Program-made: the position numbers and the translations under genes
From: Acetobacter senegalensis
GTDB lineage: Bacteria; Pseudomonadota; Alphaproteobacteria; Acetobacterales; Acetobacteraceae
Length of the DNA stretch: 49,804 nt
Reading direction: 5' to 3'
Assembly (NCBI RefSeq): GCF_001580995.1
Contig: NZ_LHZU01000120.1
Location: forward strand, 1-49,804
Shown: in pieces, positions 1 through 8,644 of the stretch
Numbering within the stretch: position 1 is the stretch's first letter
Layout of the letters: the number at the start of each line of letters is the position of its first letter
The notes under the pieces: model-generated
What the model saw: the letters and a program-made list of their open reading frames with translations, nothing else
The model's database searches: none
What the model was told of the DNA's origin: nothing

Positions 1-231
1 CAGACTTTCGTACGCCTCGCGGCGCCCGAAACCCTTCAGGCGAACGGAATGTCTGATATCGGGAAGCAATAGCCGAAAGCAGTCATTCGCAGCACTCAGG
101 TTCACGGAGCTTACCGGTCCATCCCATTCGTTTAGCGTCCAATTGTGAGCTCCCAAGTGCGGACCTGCAGCTTCCATACCCGATCACACAGCAACGACTG
201 CGCGACGGCCAACGTTCGTCGATAGTCTGAC
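1..231. other. Left edge, no gene recognised
   Basis: No reading frame of useful length and no RNA gene could be recognised here. It lies downstream of the ABC-3C operon, whose last stop codon is at 232-234. It may hold decayed coding sequence, but I see nothing that supports a particular identity. Confidence 0.5.
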
Positions 232-257
232 TCACAAAAGCCCGAAGCGACCTTCGG
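231..257 (-). terminator. Putative intrinsic terminator of the ABC-3C operon
   Basis: On the minus strand CCGAAG (257-252), loop GTCG and CTTCGG (247-242) form a perfect six-pair stem followed by GCTTTTGT. The stem lies in the last codons of the ATPase gene and the T-rich tract covers its stop codon. A terminator overlapping a stop codon is compact but plausible, because nothing on the same strand follows within the window. Confidence 0.5.
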
Positions 258-2043
258 TCGGGTTTCCTGTGAATATCGTAAGATTCAACCCCTCGAGTTC
301 GCTGTCAGGTGGATGCTGATTCTCAATGACTATTACTTGGCTGCCATCGCCATGGTGTGCCTTAAGATAGCTGTAGAACCGCTCCTTCAGATCTGTACCC
401 TGTAGCGCGGTGTCCTCATCGCCTTCAGGCTTGAAGTAGGCTAGAAGCGGGGAGTCCAGCACTAGGAAGCCTGGATGCGGCAGACCATGTTCCTGACAAT
501 ATTCAAGCAAGGCGATCGAAACGGCGGCATGCGTTATCGCACGCAAGCCCTTACCGCGACTTCCTCTTGGTTTTCCGTCGATGACAAAATCACTTGCATC
601 TTTGTCGTAATGGACACGGCATTCACCAGGAAAATTCCACGCTTTGAGAATTTGCTCGACCTTCAACGAGAATCGGTGGGCGACAACCTCTGAGAATCCG
701 ACTGCGACCTTGGTCTTCTCAGCAGGTTCGGCCGCGACATCATCCAGATCTGCGCGGCGTGCTTCGAGCTTGTCTCGCCGATCAAAAAGAGCCAAAAATC
801 CACGGACGGCTGACCGCGTCTCGATGATGTCGGTGAACTTTGCTCGAGCAGCTTCCACTTCGGGCGCCATAGTCTGCCGGATGTCGCCATCGACGGTAGC
901 GTAGGCTTCTACGACCGTTGCCTGCAAATCTTCGAGGTGATCTTGTTCGGCCCGCAGTTGGGTTACTGTGGAGGCGAGTTCCTCAGAGAGTCGCTCGATT
1001 TTTCCAATTTCGGCCGTCGCCGCTTCAACGATTTCCGCGACATTTCCGTCGCAATCAGCGTCGGCATGCTGAGCTTCGGGCCCTGCTCCGCATAGCGGAC
1101 AGGCCACGCGCTCGACGTAGGCGAATAGTGTGCCGCTCTCTTGTATTGCCTGCAGGCGATCACGGTCAACTGCGTAATGCTCCCGAAGAAGTTCGAAGCG
1201 GGCGAGCAACTCACCAATCTCGTCGAGCCGGTCGGTAATTTCACGCGATTGGTTTGCCAGCTCGCGGCGCTGAGACATCCGATCTTCGAGGTTCAGCTGC
1301 GCGTCTGCCACGCTGTCCCGATGTTCAGCTGCGGAGGTTTCGAGCCTTTCGAGTTGCGCTTCCAGCTCGGCTTTCTCTTCTCCCATATCGGTAATTTCCG
1401 ACGCGAGATCCGCGATTAGTTCGTCGAGCAGCATGATCTGTCCTGTCTGGTCTGGCTCGTCAGCCGTGACGGACACAACAGCGGAATCATCGATCCCAGT
1501 TAGCAACAGCTTGATGGTGGCGAGTTCGGCCGTCTTAAGGGTGTACTGCCCACCCCAGAATGGCGATCCCTTGTGTTGAATTTCACCTTCTTGCACAATT
1601 ACGAGGCGGGCTAGGTTGCGGAAGCTGAGACTGTTGGTCGTGCTCTTCGCGCTGCTCTTCAGGATCCGCTTGCCGAGGAGGCCTATTTTTTCGAGCAGAA
1701 ATCCTGACACATTATCAATGCGCTCATGTGCATGCGCTTGACGTAGCGTATGTGCGGTATCGCCTTGGCGAAGAATGAAATTCCCGCCCGAGATCGCGCG
1801 CTCGAAAGTCCATGATTCGGATTCGGGACCGGACAGACCCAGATATAAAGCACTGTAGCCCTCCCTTTCCGGGATCTCCTTCAGGTCGGAGCCGCCGAGC
1901 ATGAAGTCGATCGCCTCAGCAAGAAAGGATTTGCCGGTGTCCGATGCACCACAGATAACGTTGACGCCACCAGAAAAGCTAATCTCAGCACGCTTAGAGG
2001 GGCCTGAAAAACCCAGTTTGTCCAGACGGAGATAGCCACTCAT
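232..2043 (-). CDS. ABC-3C system ATPase (SMC/Rad50-like)
   Basis: A 603-residue SMC/Rad50-like ATPase, the likely motor and sensor of an ABC-three-component conflict system. Walker A is GASDTGKS at residues 32-39. Predicted coiled coil (about 200-275 and 345-400) flanks a zinc-hook-like CPLCG at about 314 with a further Cys nearby. A Walker B-like strand LVLDS places an Asp at about 530. The ATG overlaps the stop of the middle-component gene by 4 nt (ATGA), so the two are translationally coupled. In this family the ATPase is thought to sense invading nucleic acid or its replication and license the effector; that role is family inference. The protein looks intact, and its C-terminal codons form part of a putative terminator. 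Confidence 0.85.
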   Translation of the reverse strand: MSGYLRLDKLGFSGPSKRAEISFSGGVNVICGASDTGKSFLAEAIDFMLGGSDLKEIPEREGYSALYLGLSGPESESWTFERAISGGNFILRQGDTAHTLRQAHAHERIDNVSGFLLEKIGLLGKRILKSSAKSTTNSLSFRNLARLVIVQEGEIQHKGSPFWGGQYTLKTAELATIKLLLTGIDDSAVVSVTADEPDQTGQIMLLDELIADLASEITDMGEEKAELEAQLERLETSAAEHRDSVADAQLNLEDRMSQRRELANQSREITDRLDEIGELLARFELLREHYAVDRDRLQAIQESGTLFAYVERVACPLCGAGPEAQHADADCDGNVAEIVEAATAEIGKIERLSEELASTVTQLRAEQDHLEDLQATVVEAYATVDGDIRQTMAPEVEAARAKFTDIIETRSAVRGFLALFDRRDKLEARRADLDDVAAEPAEKTKVAVGFSEVVAHRFSLKVEQILKAWNFPGECRVHYDKDASDFVIDGKPRGSRGKGLRAITHAAVSIALLEYCQEHGLPHPGFLVLDSPLLAYFKPEGDEDTALQGTDLKERFYSYLKAHHGDGSQVIVIENQHPPDSELEGLNLTIFTGNPTEGRFGLL

Positions 2044-2525
2044 ACGCGAGGCCCTCGAAGCTGACCAGGCTGGAACTGGCTAGTCCATTTCTCAAAGAAA
2101 CGCTGAGTAATCGTGCGGATCGCATCGGTGGTCATATGGCCAAATGCTTGAATAACCCAGGCCGCTCGCGCCCTCAACTCAACCGAGTATGGTGCACTCA
2201 ATGCTGCCATGTAAGGTGCCGCAGCCTCGCCTGCACGGTAAAGTATCCCATCTGGGCGCGCTACCCGCTCGACCAACCCCCGGCTCGCCATCAGAAGCAA
2301 TCCCTTTTCAATGATTTCCCTACGAACCAGAAGTTCGCCAGCGCGCATCGGCAATGGCACGTGCAGGCTGTCTGGACCTCCAGCGTCGCTGGAATGCACA
2401 ACAAGGTAATCAAGCTCGACAAGCCGCTGCAAATCGCAGCCATTCGGGTGGGCAGCCTCCAAGATCGCAAGGGCGCGCACGCCCGTTTCCAAAGGGCTGT
2501 TAAACGGGCTCAGCCGCTTACTCAT
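2040..2525 (-). CDS. ABC-3C middle component (MC2-like)
   Basis: A 161-residue protein beginning MSKRLSPFNSPLETGVRAL. The FNSPLE-G-RAL opening and the winged-helix-like look of the rest match the middle components that bridge ATPase and effector in ABC-3C systems, most like type MC2. I chose the ATG at 2525 because it overlaps the effector stop in ATGAGTAA (8 nt). A longer start at 2561 would cost a 44-nt overlap. Its own stop overlaps the ATPase start. It has no catalytic motif and is probably an adaptor. Assignment rests on sequence style and operon position. Confidence 0.8.
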   Translation of the reverse strand: MSKRLSPFNSPLETGVRALAILEAAHPNGCDLQRLVELDYLVVHSSDAGGPDSLHVPLPMRAGELLVRREIIEKGLLLMASRGLVERVARPDGILYRAGEAAAPYMAALSAPYSVELRARAAWVIQAFGHMTTDAIRTITQRFFEKWTSQFQPGQLRGPRV

Positions 2526-3621
2526 CAGTCGGTATCCAATAAAGCCGGTCTTCATTCGCAAGCTGGTGGCAAATGCCTTGCCGGTCCTGAACGCGTGTGG
2601 CGGGGGCTAATGGATTGGACGTTAAAACAACCTGCGCCGCTTGCGACACGGTCGCCTTCATACGCTCGAACCCTGTTAGATGCGAACCCTCGCATATGTC
2701 GACGACACCCTGAAAGACTTCCTCCTGCAAAGCGTCGAACGTCCCTTCAGGCACGGTGTCCCGCGAGAAATTCCTTAGCGCTTCCGCGCTGTAAAAGCGT
2801 TCACGTTGCCTGCTGAAGTCACGGTGAAGCGGTTGCTTCGAAGCGAGGGCGGCAACGTCCGGCAACTGTTCACCTAGGTGGTCCCCATAGGCATTGAGGA
2901 GTTGCCGAATATACCGGCTCTCGTGTTCAGCAGGCTCAGCCGGCGGAACATGTGAAGCTGGGCGTGGTGGAAGGCCGCCGCCGAAACGGATCGCATGGAA
3001 CTTGGTGGTTTCATGCTGGGCGATCAGTTCCAATACGCTTTTGGACCCGAAGATCGAGAAATCAAACGCATTGAAGTAGGAGAGAAGACTGCCCGTAAGT
3101 GCCACATCTGCCGTCTTAGTGATTTCGTGCCGACACTGCCTTTCCCAGGCGTCCCGGGTGCTCTCCTTCAGACTCATCGGGTCAAGGAGAAGTTTTGCAG
3201 CGGTTGTGCCGATGTCTTTGCTTGCGGCGAAGTAGTGCTTTCTCGGCACGGTAAACTCACCGAGCCACGAATAGTAAATGATCTTCCCGATTTCGACATG
3301 AATATCTGAAGGACGTAACGGATGATCGTAACGCTTGCACTGGTAATTGTCCCATGGAGCGCTGAACCCTGCGGCGGCGGTAAAACCGGTGACGTCGAGC
3401 CCCATGTCGCCAGCGCCCGCAAAGCGTCGCACGATCGCATAACCCTTGAGCGAACTCGCCCACTCCTCCGTGAAGCCTTCCCAGTCATCCGGAGAAAAGA
3501 CCTGCACACGGATGGCTTTCGGGATCGGTAGACCGGCCTGCACATGATCTGCTGAAGCGACTTCCGAAATCGCTTTCGGCGCGATCGACTTAAAATCAGA
3601 ATTTGCAATCAAAATTGCCAA
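2518..3621 (-). CDS. ABC-3C effector with Mrr-like nuclease domain
   Basis: A 367-residue first gene of the ABC-3C operon. The N-terminal third shows a restriction-endonuclease-like core: GLDVTG supplies an Asp at 76, and NYQCKRY supplies Q94 and K96, the D-QxK variant of PD-(D/E)xK seen in Mrr-type nucleases. The C-terminal part is helical and, by position, is the conserved ABC-3C docking region. Expected action is DNA cleavage once released or activated by the ATPase; this is inferred. The reading frame begins with TTG at 3619-3621, behind a purine-rich GCGGGGGA. The next in-frame candidates would cut into the conserved start. It heads a three-gene operon with 8-nt and 4-nt overlaps. Confidence 0.8.
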   Translation of the reverse strand: MAILIANSDFKSIAPKAISEVASADHVQAGLPIPKAIRVQVFSPDDWEGFTEEWASSLKGYAIVRRFAGAGDMGLDVTGFTAAAGFSAPWDNYQCKRYDHPLRPSDIHVEIGKIIYYSWLGEFTVPRKHYFAASKDIGTTAAKLLLDPMSLKESTRDAWERQCRHEITKTADVALTGSLLSYFNAFDFSIFGSKSVLELIAQHETTKFHAIRFGGGLPPRPASHVPPAEPAEHESRYIRQLLNAYGDHLGEQLPDVAALASKQPLHRDFSRQRERFYSAEALRNFSRDTVPEGTFDALQEEVFQGVVDICEGSHLTGFERMKATVSQAAQVVLTSNPLAPATRVQDRQGICHQLANEDRLYWIPTDE

Positions 3622-3964
3622 TCCCCCGCACCCCTTTAAACCAGAAATAACATACGCTTACAAACAAAGTTATCGCAAGATGGGCTCCCGAGAGATCAAT
3701 TGTGTTGGTGATCTCAATGAAAGGGGACGATAAGGCTGAACGAGCGGCGGTGATCATGTCCCACCTCCGGGGCGCGCACTGTGCGGAATGAAGGCGCCAA
3801 AGGATCGCTAATCACTTCCGTGTAGCGTCCGGAATTTGCGGCGAGGCGCTCCGAAGCTGTCGGGCGGTTAGGTCCCAAACGCGGTTTATCGCGGTTCACC
3901 TAAAAACGTCCGCTTTCGGGCAGCCACCATCACCACTTCGATGTCTGACTTGAGGCGTCTGCTG
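3622..3964. other. Intergenic DNA: ABC-3C promoter side and unidentified sequence
   Basis: About 340 bases without a convincing gene. The first part (to about 3700) is AT-rich and must hold the promoter of the minus-strand ABC-3C operon, but I cannot fix the -10 and -35 boxes. A short open frame at 3714-3899 (minus) has no recognisable relatives or ribosome site and was not called. The right end runs into the IS630 remnant. Confidence 0.4.
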
Positions 3965-4228
3965 CCTGTCTGTTAGGGCGTGTCGAGCAGGTTCTGGTTC
4001 CAACACTCAAGCCAAGCGATATCGTCGTGCTCGACAATCTCGGCAGCCACACGGGCGGTCCGGCTCGTAAGGCCATTCGGGCTTGTCGGGGCGAGGAACA
4101 TCTTCCTGCCGCCCTACAGTCCCGATCTCAATCCGATCGAACAGGTCTTCGCCAAGCTCAAGACTTTGCTGCGAAAAGCCGCAAAGCAATCCGCTGAGAC
4201 AATATGGAAACGCATCGGCTCACTCCTC
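3965..4228 (+). pseudogene. IS630-family transposase remnant (frameshifted)
   Basis: The C-terminal catalytic part of an IS630-type DDE transposase, broken by a frameshift. In one frame SDIVVLDNLGSHTGG carries the second catalytic Asp. After about 4080 the sequence continues in another frame as FLPPYSPDLNPIEQVFAKLK, the hallmark ending with the catalytic Glu of PIEQ. The N-terminal half of the transposase is missing. The remnant abuts the broken phzF frame near 4228, so the insertion probably caused that truncation. It cannot encode active transposase. Confidence 0.85.
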
Positions 4229-4498
4229 CAATGCTTCTCCCCACACGTATACGCTTCCAAGAGTCGGATGTCCGGCAAAAGGAAGTTCTGTCTGCTGCGT
4301 GAAGATACGCACACGATAATCAGCATCGGGATGCGTCTGTCTGAGAAGAAAGGTTGTCTCGCTGAGATTGGTCCAATTTGCGATCTGCGCCATCTGAGCA
4401 TCGGACAATCCATCAGCCCCGACCGCCACGGCGAGCGGATTGCCCCGGAAAGGCTCGGCGGCAAAGACGTCAACCTGCCGGAAAGTGAGTTCGATTTC
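4220..4498 (-). pseudogene. PhzF-family protein, 5' fragment
   Basis: About 92 codons of the N-terminal half of a PhzF-type isomerase-like protein (diaminopimelate-epimerase fold). It reads QVDVFAAEPFRGNPLAV, then NLSETTFLL, then PFAGHPTLGS, all classic PhzF N-terminal blocks. A full-length member is close to 280-300 residues, so about two thirds are missing, replaced by the IS630 remnant at about 4228. No ATG is visible in frame at the 5' end; the frame emerges at the stop of the upstream urcA-like gene (4497-4499). MocR-type regulators such as the one at 5055 often sit near PhzF genes, so this may be its lost target. Confidence 0.8.
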
Positions 4499-4931
4499 AG
4501 TGCTTCTGCGCCGTCGAGCCGATCCCGGGATCGATTGTATCGGCCATGCGTGTCAGTGTCGGACTATGAAAAGCCGCCACCCCGCGGGTGAAGCTTTCAT
4601 GGTGGCAGTCCGACCATTCGATGATTTCCTGCGTCGGAATGGACAGACCGCCCATGTCGCCGCAGGCTTTCAGCGCAGCCGCGTCGATCCGCATCAGCAG
4701 ATGCCGGGCCCGCACAGGATCGCTCAGATCTTTCGGGACATACGGAATGGAAATCTGCTCGGTACGTTCGTCCACTTCCTGCGCCACGGCAGGTTCATGA
4801 ATGGCCATGAGCACTCCCAGTCCAGCCAGGATAGCGCCTGCGAGGCACAAAACTTCTACCCATTCCCGAATGTCGCTGGATGCGTGGGGACTAGGGCGTA
4901 AACAGGTGATGTCCGCAACTGACCGCGACAT
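4497..4931 (-). CDS. UrcA family protein, probably exported
   Basis: A 144-residue frame. The conserved part VPKDLSDPVRARHLLMRI, then AALKACGD, a WSDC motif and a C-terminal AAFHSPTLTRM follow the UrcA layout: small periplasmic proteins with a conserved Cys pair and no known activity. A hydrophobic stretch at about residues 27-44 followed by AVAQE looks like a signal peptide, which makes the first 25 residues suspiciously long. The real start may be an internal TTG or GTG. It is divergent from the MocR gene across 123 bp and directly precedes the phzF fragment on the same strand. Confidence 0.65.
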   Translation of the reverse strand: MSRSVADITCLRPSPHASSDIREWVEVLCLAGAILAGLGVLMAIHEPAVAQEVDERTEQISIPYVPKDLSDPVRARHLLMRIDAAALKACGDMGGLSIPTQEIIEWSDCHHESFTRGVAAFHSPTLTRMADTIDPGIGSTAQKH

Positions 4932-4942
4932 AGGTCAATCCT

Positions 4943-5040
4943 TATTGTTATAGTACAATAGAGACGAATCGATTCGATTGTTCTAGATTGACAACTTCAG
5001 GAAAGAGTTCAATCACTATATTGTCCTATTCCAATTGTAC
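4943..5040. promoter_or_regulatory. Divergent urcA/mocR control region with dyads
   Basis: The 123-bp gap between the divergent genes holds a dyad TATTGT-N6-ACAATA (4943-4960), a perfect 12-bp palindrome CGAATCGATTCG (4965-4976), and further TATTGT (5019-5024) and AATTGTAC (5033-5040) elements. The repeated ATTGT core suggests several binding sites for the neighbouring MocR protein. That regulator-site pairing is inferred from adjacency. Confidence 0.45.
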
Positions 5041-5054
5041 TGACGGAGCTGGAG

Positions 5055-6458
5055 ATGTGGCACCCTGAACTACAGTCGAGCCAGTTGCCGATCTATGAGC
5101 GGCTTGTCGTGGCGATGGCGCGCGATATCCAGACAGGTCAGCTTGCGCCCGGTACCAAGCTTCCGCCGCAGCGTGATCTGGCCTTCCGGCTGGGCGTCAG
5201 CGTGGGAAGCGTGACGCGGGCCTACGCCGAGGCCGAGCGGCGAGGACTGTTGTCAGCGCATGTCGGCCGCGGATCGTTTGTGCGCGGCACACTGCCAACC
5301 GTTCCAGACGTTCCCACAATCGAACACGCTGTAGCCTTGGGACGAGACAGGAGCGGACCGATCGACCTGCGGTGCAACACGCCACCGCCTGTTCCCCTGA
5401 TGGTAGACCTGAATGCCGCATTGGTCGCACTGATGGCGCGTGAAGCGCTCGACCCCGCCGTGCATTACATTCAGGGGGCCGGTTTACCGCATGTCCGAGC
5501 GGCCGGGGCGCAATGGCTCACGCGGCAGTATGGTTTGGACTTCGACGCTGGTGACCTAATTCAATGCAACGGTGGTCAGCATGGCATTGCACTGGTTTTT
5601 TCATCGTTCTGTTCTGCCGGCGATACCATTCTCTGTGAGGCCTCGACTTTTTACGGCGCACGCATGGCGGCCAACCATTTGGGTCTGAAACTGCGGGGAT
5701 TGCCGATGGATGGCGAAGGGCTACTGCCTGAGGCCGTTGATCGGGCAGCTGCGGAAACCGGCAGTCGCCTACTCTTCACGCTGCCAACTTTGCACAATCC
5801 GACGACACGAACGATGTCGGAACAACGTCGGCAGGAGATCGCGGCTGTCGCACGGGCGCGTGATCTGCTGATTCTGGAAGATGACGCCTATTACGCATAT
5901 TCTGAGCGTCCGCGCCAGATCGTGTCTTATGCGCCCGAGCGAACACTTTATCTCGCCAGCCTTTCCAAAGGTATTTGTCCGGGATTCCGTCTGGCGTTTC
6001 TCGCGCTTCCTCCCAATCTGCCACGGGAGCGGCTCATGCAGGGCATCCGTGCCTTGGGGTATTGCCCTCCCTCGCTGGGGGCTCTGGTGTTCAGCCAGTG
6101 GGTCGCGGACGGTCGGATTGATACCATCTCACAGGCGGTTCAGGCGGAGGCAACCGTCCGGTGGGATCTGGCGCGCTCGGTGTTGGGCGATCTCGTCGCG
6201 CCAGCGGGGGCCAGGCGTTCGGCCCATGCGTGGCTACCGATGTCAGCACTCGAGGCGGAACGCGTGACGGCACGGCTGCTTCGCGCTGGCGTTGAAGTTA
6301 CGCCTCCGGATGCGTCGTTAGTCTCTCCCCAGGCAGACACGGGCCTGCGGTTATGCCTAGGCGCGCCGGAAGACCGGGAAATACTCGCCCGTGCGGTCGC
6401 GGTCATAGCCGAGGTGGTCAAAGGACATGGAGGAGCCGACCGCGACGGAATTATATGA
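5055..6458 (+). CDS. MocR-type PLP-dependent transcriptional regulator
   Basis: A 467-residue fusion of an N-terminal GntR-type winged helix (about 10-80, with LPPQRDLAFRLGVSVGSVTR) and a class I aminotransferase-like domain. The SLSKG motif gives the PLP-binding lysine at about K305. HNPTTRTMS and LEDDAYY are other fold-type-I landmarks. Such MocR proteins bind PLP or an amino-acid/PLP adduct and act as regulators, not enzymes. The start follows GGAGCTGGAG. The nearest divergent target is the urcA/phzF unit, now broken. The gene is intact and GC-rich, unlike the AT-rich block to its right. Confidence 0.9.
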   Translation: MWHPELQSSQLPIYERLVVAMARDIQTGQLAPGTKLPPQRDLAFRLGVSVGSVTRAYAEAERRGLLSAHVGRGSFVRGTLPTVPDVPTIEHAVALGRDRSGPIDLRCNTPPPVPLMVDLNAALVALMAREALDPAVHYIQGAGLPHVRAAGAQWLTRQYGLDFDAGDLIQCNGGQHGIALVFSSFCSAGDTILCEASTFYGARMAANHLGLKLRGLPMDGEGLLPEAVDRAAAETGSRLLFTLPTLHNPTTRTMSEQRRQEIAAVARARDLLILEDDAYYAYSERPRQIVSYAPERTLYLASLSKGICPGFRLAFLALPPNLPRERLMQGIRALGYCPPSLGALVFSQWVADGRIDTISQAVQAEATVRWDLARSVLGDLVAPAGARRSAHAWLPMSALEAERVTARLLRAGVEVTPPDASLVSPQADTGLRLCLGAPEDREILARAVAVIAEVVKGHGGADRDGII

Positions 6459-7060
6459 TCGTTAACGTTACACAAAGATGTGCGCCAGACGGCATATGGG
6501 GGAGATCAGAATGTCTCCTTATCGACTAGTTTTCTACGAAAGCCGCCCTTGATGCTCGGTTGTTGATTTAACAGGAGCCTTCGAGCGCGGCAGACGCTCC
6601 CATGGAGCCAGCAGAAAAGTGTTTTTAGTAGGCGGCAGCTATTCTCGAGCAATTAGAGGGCGTCAACTGATGTGCTTGGTTGCTTGCTATCTTCCGTGGG
6701 CAGAGATGACAAAGCGCTGACCCACGGGACAATTGTATCGCGAATGTCCAGTTGCGGCACGCATCAGGAGTCAACTAACCAACAAGTGTATTAATTACAA
6801 GCCCTTTCCCAGATCACGCGATAGCTCGACCGCAACAGCGGTTTAATATAGGCCGCAGCTTAACATTTATGCCCACGCATTTGGGTGCGTACGACCATAA
6901 GCAGTTAGCGAACTATACATATGCCGATCCTCGGCGCGTTGCTTCGCATGGTAGTCGTCGATGAAGTAGCGATTGACGCGTTTCAGCGTCGACAAACTTT
7001 GTTACAATTCCTGCTAATTTAATCATAAGAAGTGCGCGCCGATGACTTTCAAACAAGATC
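6459..7060. other. 600-bp intergenic region with decayed sequence
   Basis: No intact gene. On the minus strand about 6867-6995 reads as a short coding-like tail containing KRVNRYFIDDYHAKQRAEDR before a stop. I do not recognise it and no start is visible, so it may be the end of a decayed gene. Base composition falls towards the AT-rich OLD gene on the right. No tRNA, IS end or terminator was found. Confidence 0.3.
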
Positions 7061-8644
7061 TTATCTATTCCACAATGTTATAAATTCATAAACATTTTCT
7101 ATTTTTTTTGCCAATTCTTCTTCATCAAAAACACGTATTCTTTGTTCATATGAGAGGTTAGAAAAAATAGTGGCAATTTTTGTTTTTGGAGGGGATTCTG
7201 GTTTTAATGTAATTTTTGTAGTATTCTCATCAATAATAAAGTAAGTATATAATACATCTTCTGGAAGATACCCCTCTATAGTATAGGGCTTTGTAATCCA
7301 ATATCCACAGGTTTTTCTATTTATTTGATTTATTTCGTTAATAATCTTCGATTTTGTTGAAATTACATTTTTCGGTACATCGCTACCATCTTCAAAACTC
7401 AGATCTCTATCGATCACCATAAAGAAATTCTGGTTTATATTAAGAATATTTATATGACTGCAAGACGGAATCATTGAAAAATTTGATAATATAGATCCAC
7501 CATAAAATGAAAAAGAATAATTTATATCTTCAGTGTATATTCTCTTATTGTTCTTTTTGCACCAGTCTCTTAGCCAAGTATTTATGTATATTCTGTCGGA
7601 TGGCCCCTCAACCCAGATAACACCATTTGATTGTAAAATATCACTTGCTTTTACCCCCATTTCGTCAAGAATATTTCTTGTCTGGCTGAAATTTTTCACA
7701 CAAGAAAGTTTACTGTTTTGTGCAGAGAATAAATTTGGCTCAAAACTTCCCCATTTTTCTACATTTATAAATGTAGGAGAATGTGTTGTGATAAATAGCT
7801 GAATATTTTTTTCTTCAGAAATAACTCCAACGCGTTGCGCAAGTCGCCTTTGTAAAATTGGATGGAGGTGAGTTTCCGGCTCTTCTAAAAGAGCAATTGA
7901 ATTTTGTGGAAGGTTCTTTAACCAGCTTAATATACACGCGTAAGCTCTCCATCCAGATGGAAGATCTATAGCGCGCACCGTATTGGTTTGAGCGTCATCG
8001 TCGTCCAACCAAATATCTAGATAACCATCTGCTTCAGAGACACTAATTGGAGAGTTTTTTCGCGCTTCTAAAGTATGAATATCTATACAAAGTTGTTCCG
8101 GATCGTTACATCTGCTGGAAACAAGTCCAGGTAAGTCCCTCGATATCTTATTGAGTTCCCCTACCAAGTTCTCAAGATTATCTATTTTATTATTGTAATT
8201 ATCATAATATTCAATATTTAATTTTGATTTATCTATTATTTTTGTTTGAAAATTTTTACATGGCGTCATTGCGTGGTCTCGCCACGGAACTTCGTCCGTA
8301 CTACAGACGTTATGTTTAAAATCTTTTACTTGTATTGTTTTGATTTCATCCCAGCCATGCATGCTAAATAGGCCGACAAACATATTATCATCAGTTTTTA
8401 TAACGAAGCATGATAGATGATCAACTGGCAAATTCTCCCGTTGTAAATTTGAGATTTTTCTTGATTCTCTGAAGCTATCGATAACATCAATAACAGTTGA
8501 TTTTCCAGATCCATTTTGACCAATGAAAATATTTATTCTTCCTGTTTTAAATTTTTCTGCTTTATTCATCCACGTCACGAAATCAATAGGTTTTGTATAC
8601 TCGAGCTTTCGTAGGCCGGCCAACATGAAATATTCTATGTGCAA
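7061..8644 (-). CDS. OLD-family ATPase with TOPRIM nuclease domain
   Basis: A 527-residue stand-alone OLD-like (class 1-type) protein. Walker A GQNGSGKST is at 42-50, Walker B ALLEEPETHLHP at about 251-262, and a TTHSP switch at about 286-290. The C-terminal TOPRIM domain shows VEGPSD (E346) and the acidic pair IDRD (D412 and D414), so both ATPase and metal-dependent nuclease sites look intact. OLD nucleases act in phage defence. The Gabija type needs a UvrD-like helicase partner, and none is next to it. The start is TTG at 8642-8644, seven bases after GGGAG. It is strongly AT-rich compared with GC-rich neighbours, a sign of transfer. Confidence 0.88.
   Translation of the reverse strand: MHIEYFMLAGLRKLEYTKPIDFVTWMNKAEKFKTGRINIFIGQNGSGKSTVIDVIDSFRESRKISNLQRENLPVDHLSCFVIKTDDNMFVGLFSMHGWDEIKTIQVKDFKHNVCSTDEVPWRDHAMTPCKNFQTKIIDKSKLNIEYYDNYNNKIDNLENLVGELNKISRDLPGLVSSRCNDPEQLCIDIHTLEARKNSPISVSEADGYLDIWLDDDDAQTNTVRAIDLPSGWRAYACILSWLKNLPQNSIALLEEPETHLHPILQRRLAQRVGVISEEKNIQLFITTHSPTFINVEKWGSFEPNLFSAQNSKLSCVKNFSQTRNILDEMGVKASDILQSNGVIWVEGPSDRIYINTWLRDWCKKNNKRIYTEDINYSFSFYGGSILSNFSMIPSCSHINILNINQNFFMVIDRDLSFEDGSDVPKNVISTKSKIINEINQINRKTCGYWITKPYTIEGYLPEDVLYTYFIIDENTTKITLKPESPPKTKIATIFSNLSYEQRIRVFDEEELAKKIENVYEFITLWNR

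Noticed and set aside
3714..3899. A 61-codon minus-strand frame
   Set aside because: No ribosome site, no family, next to IS debris.
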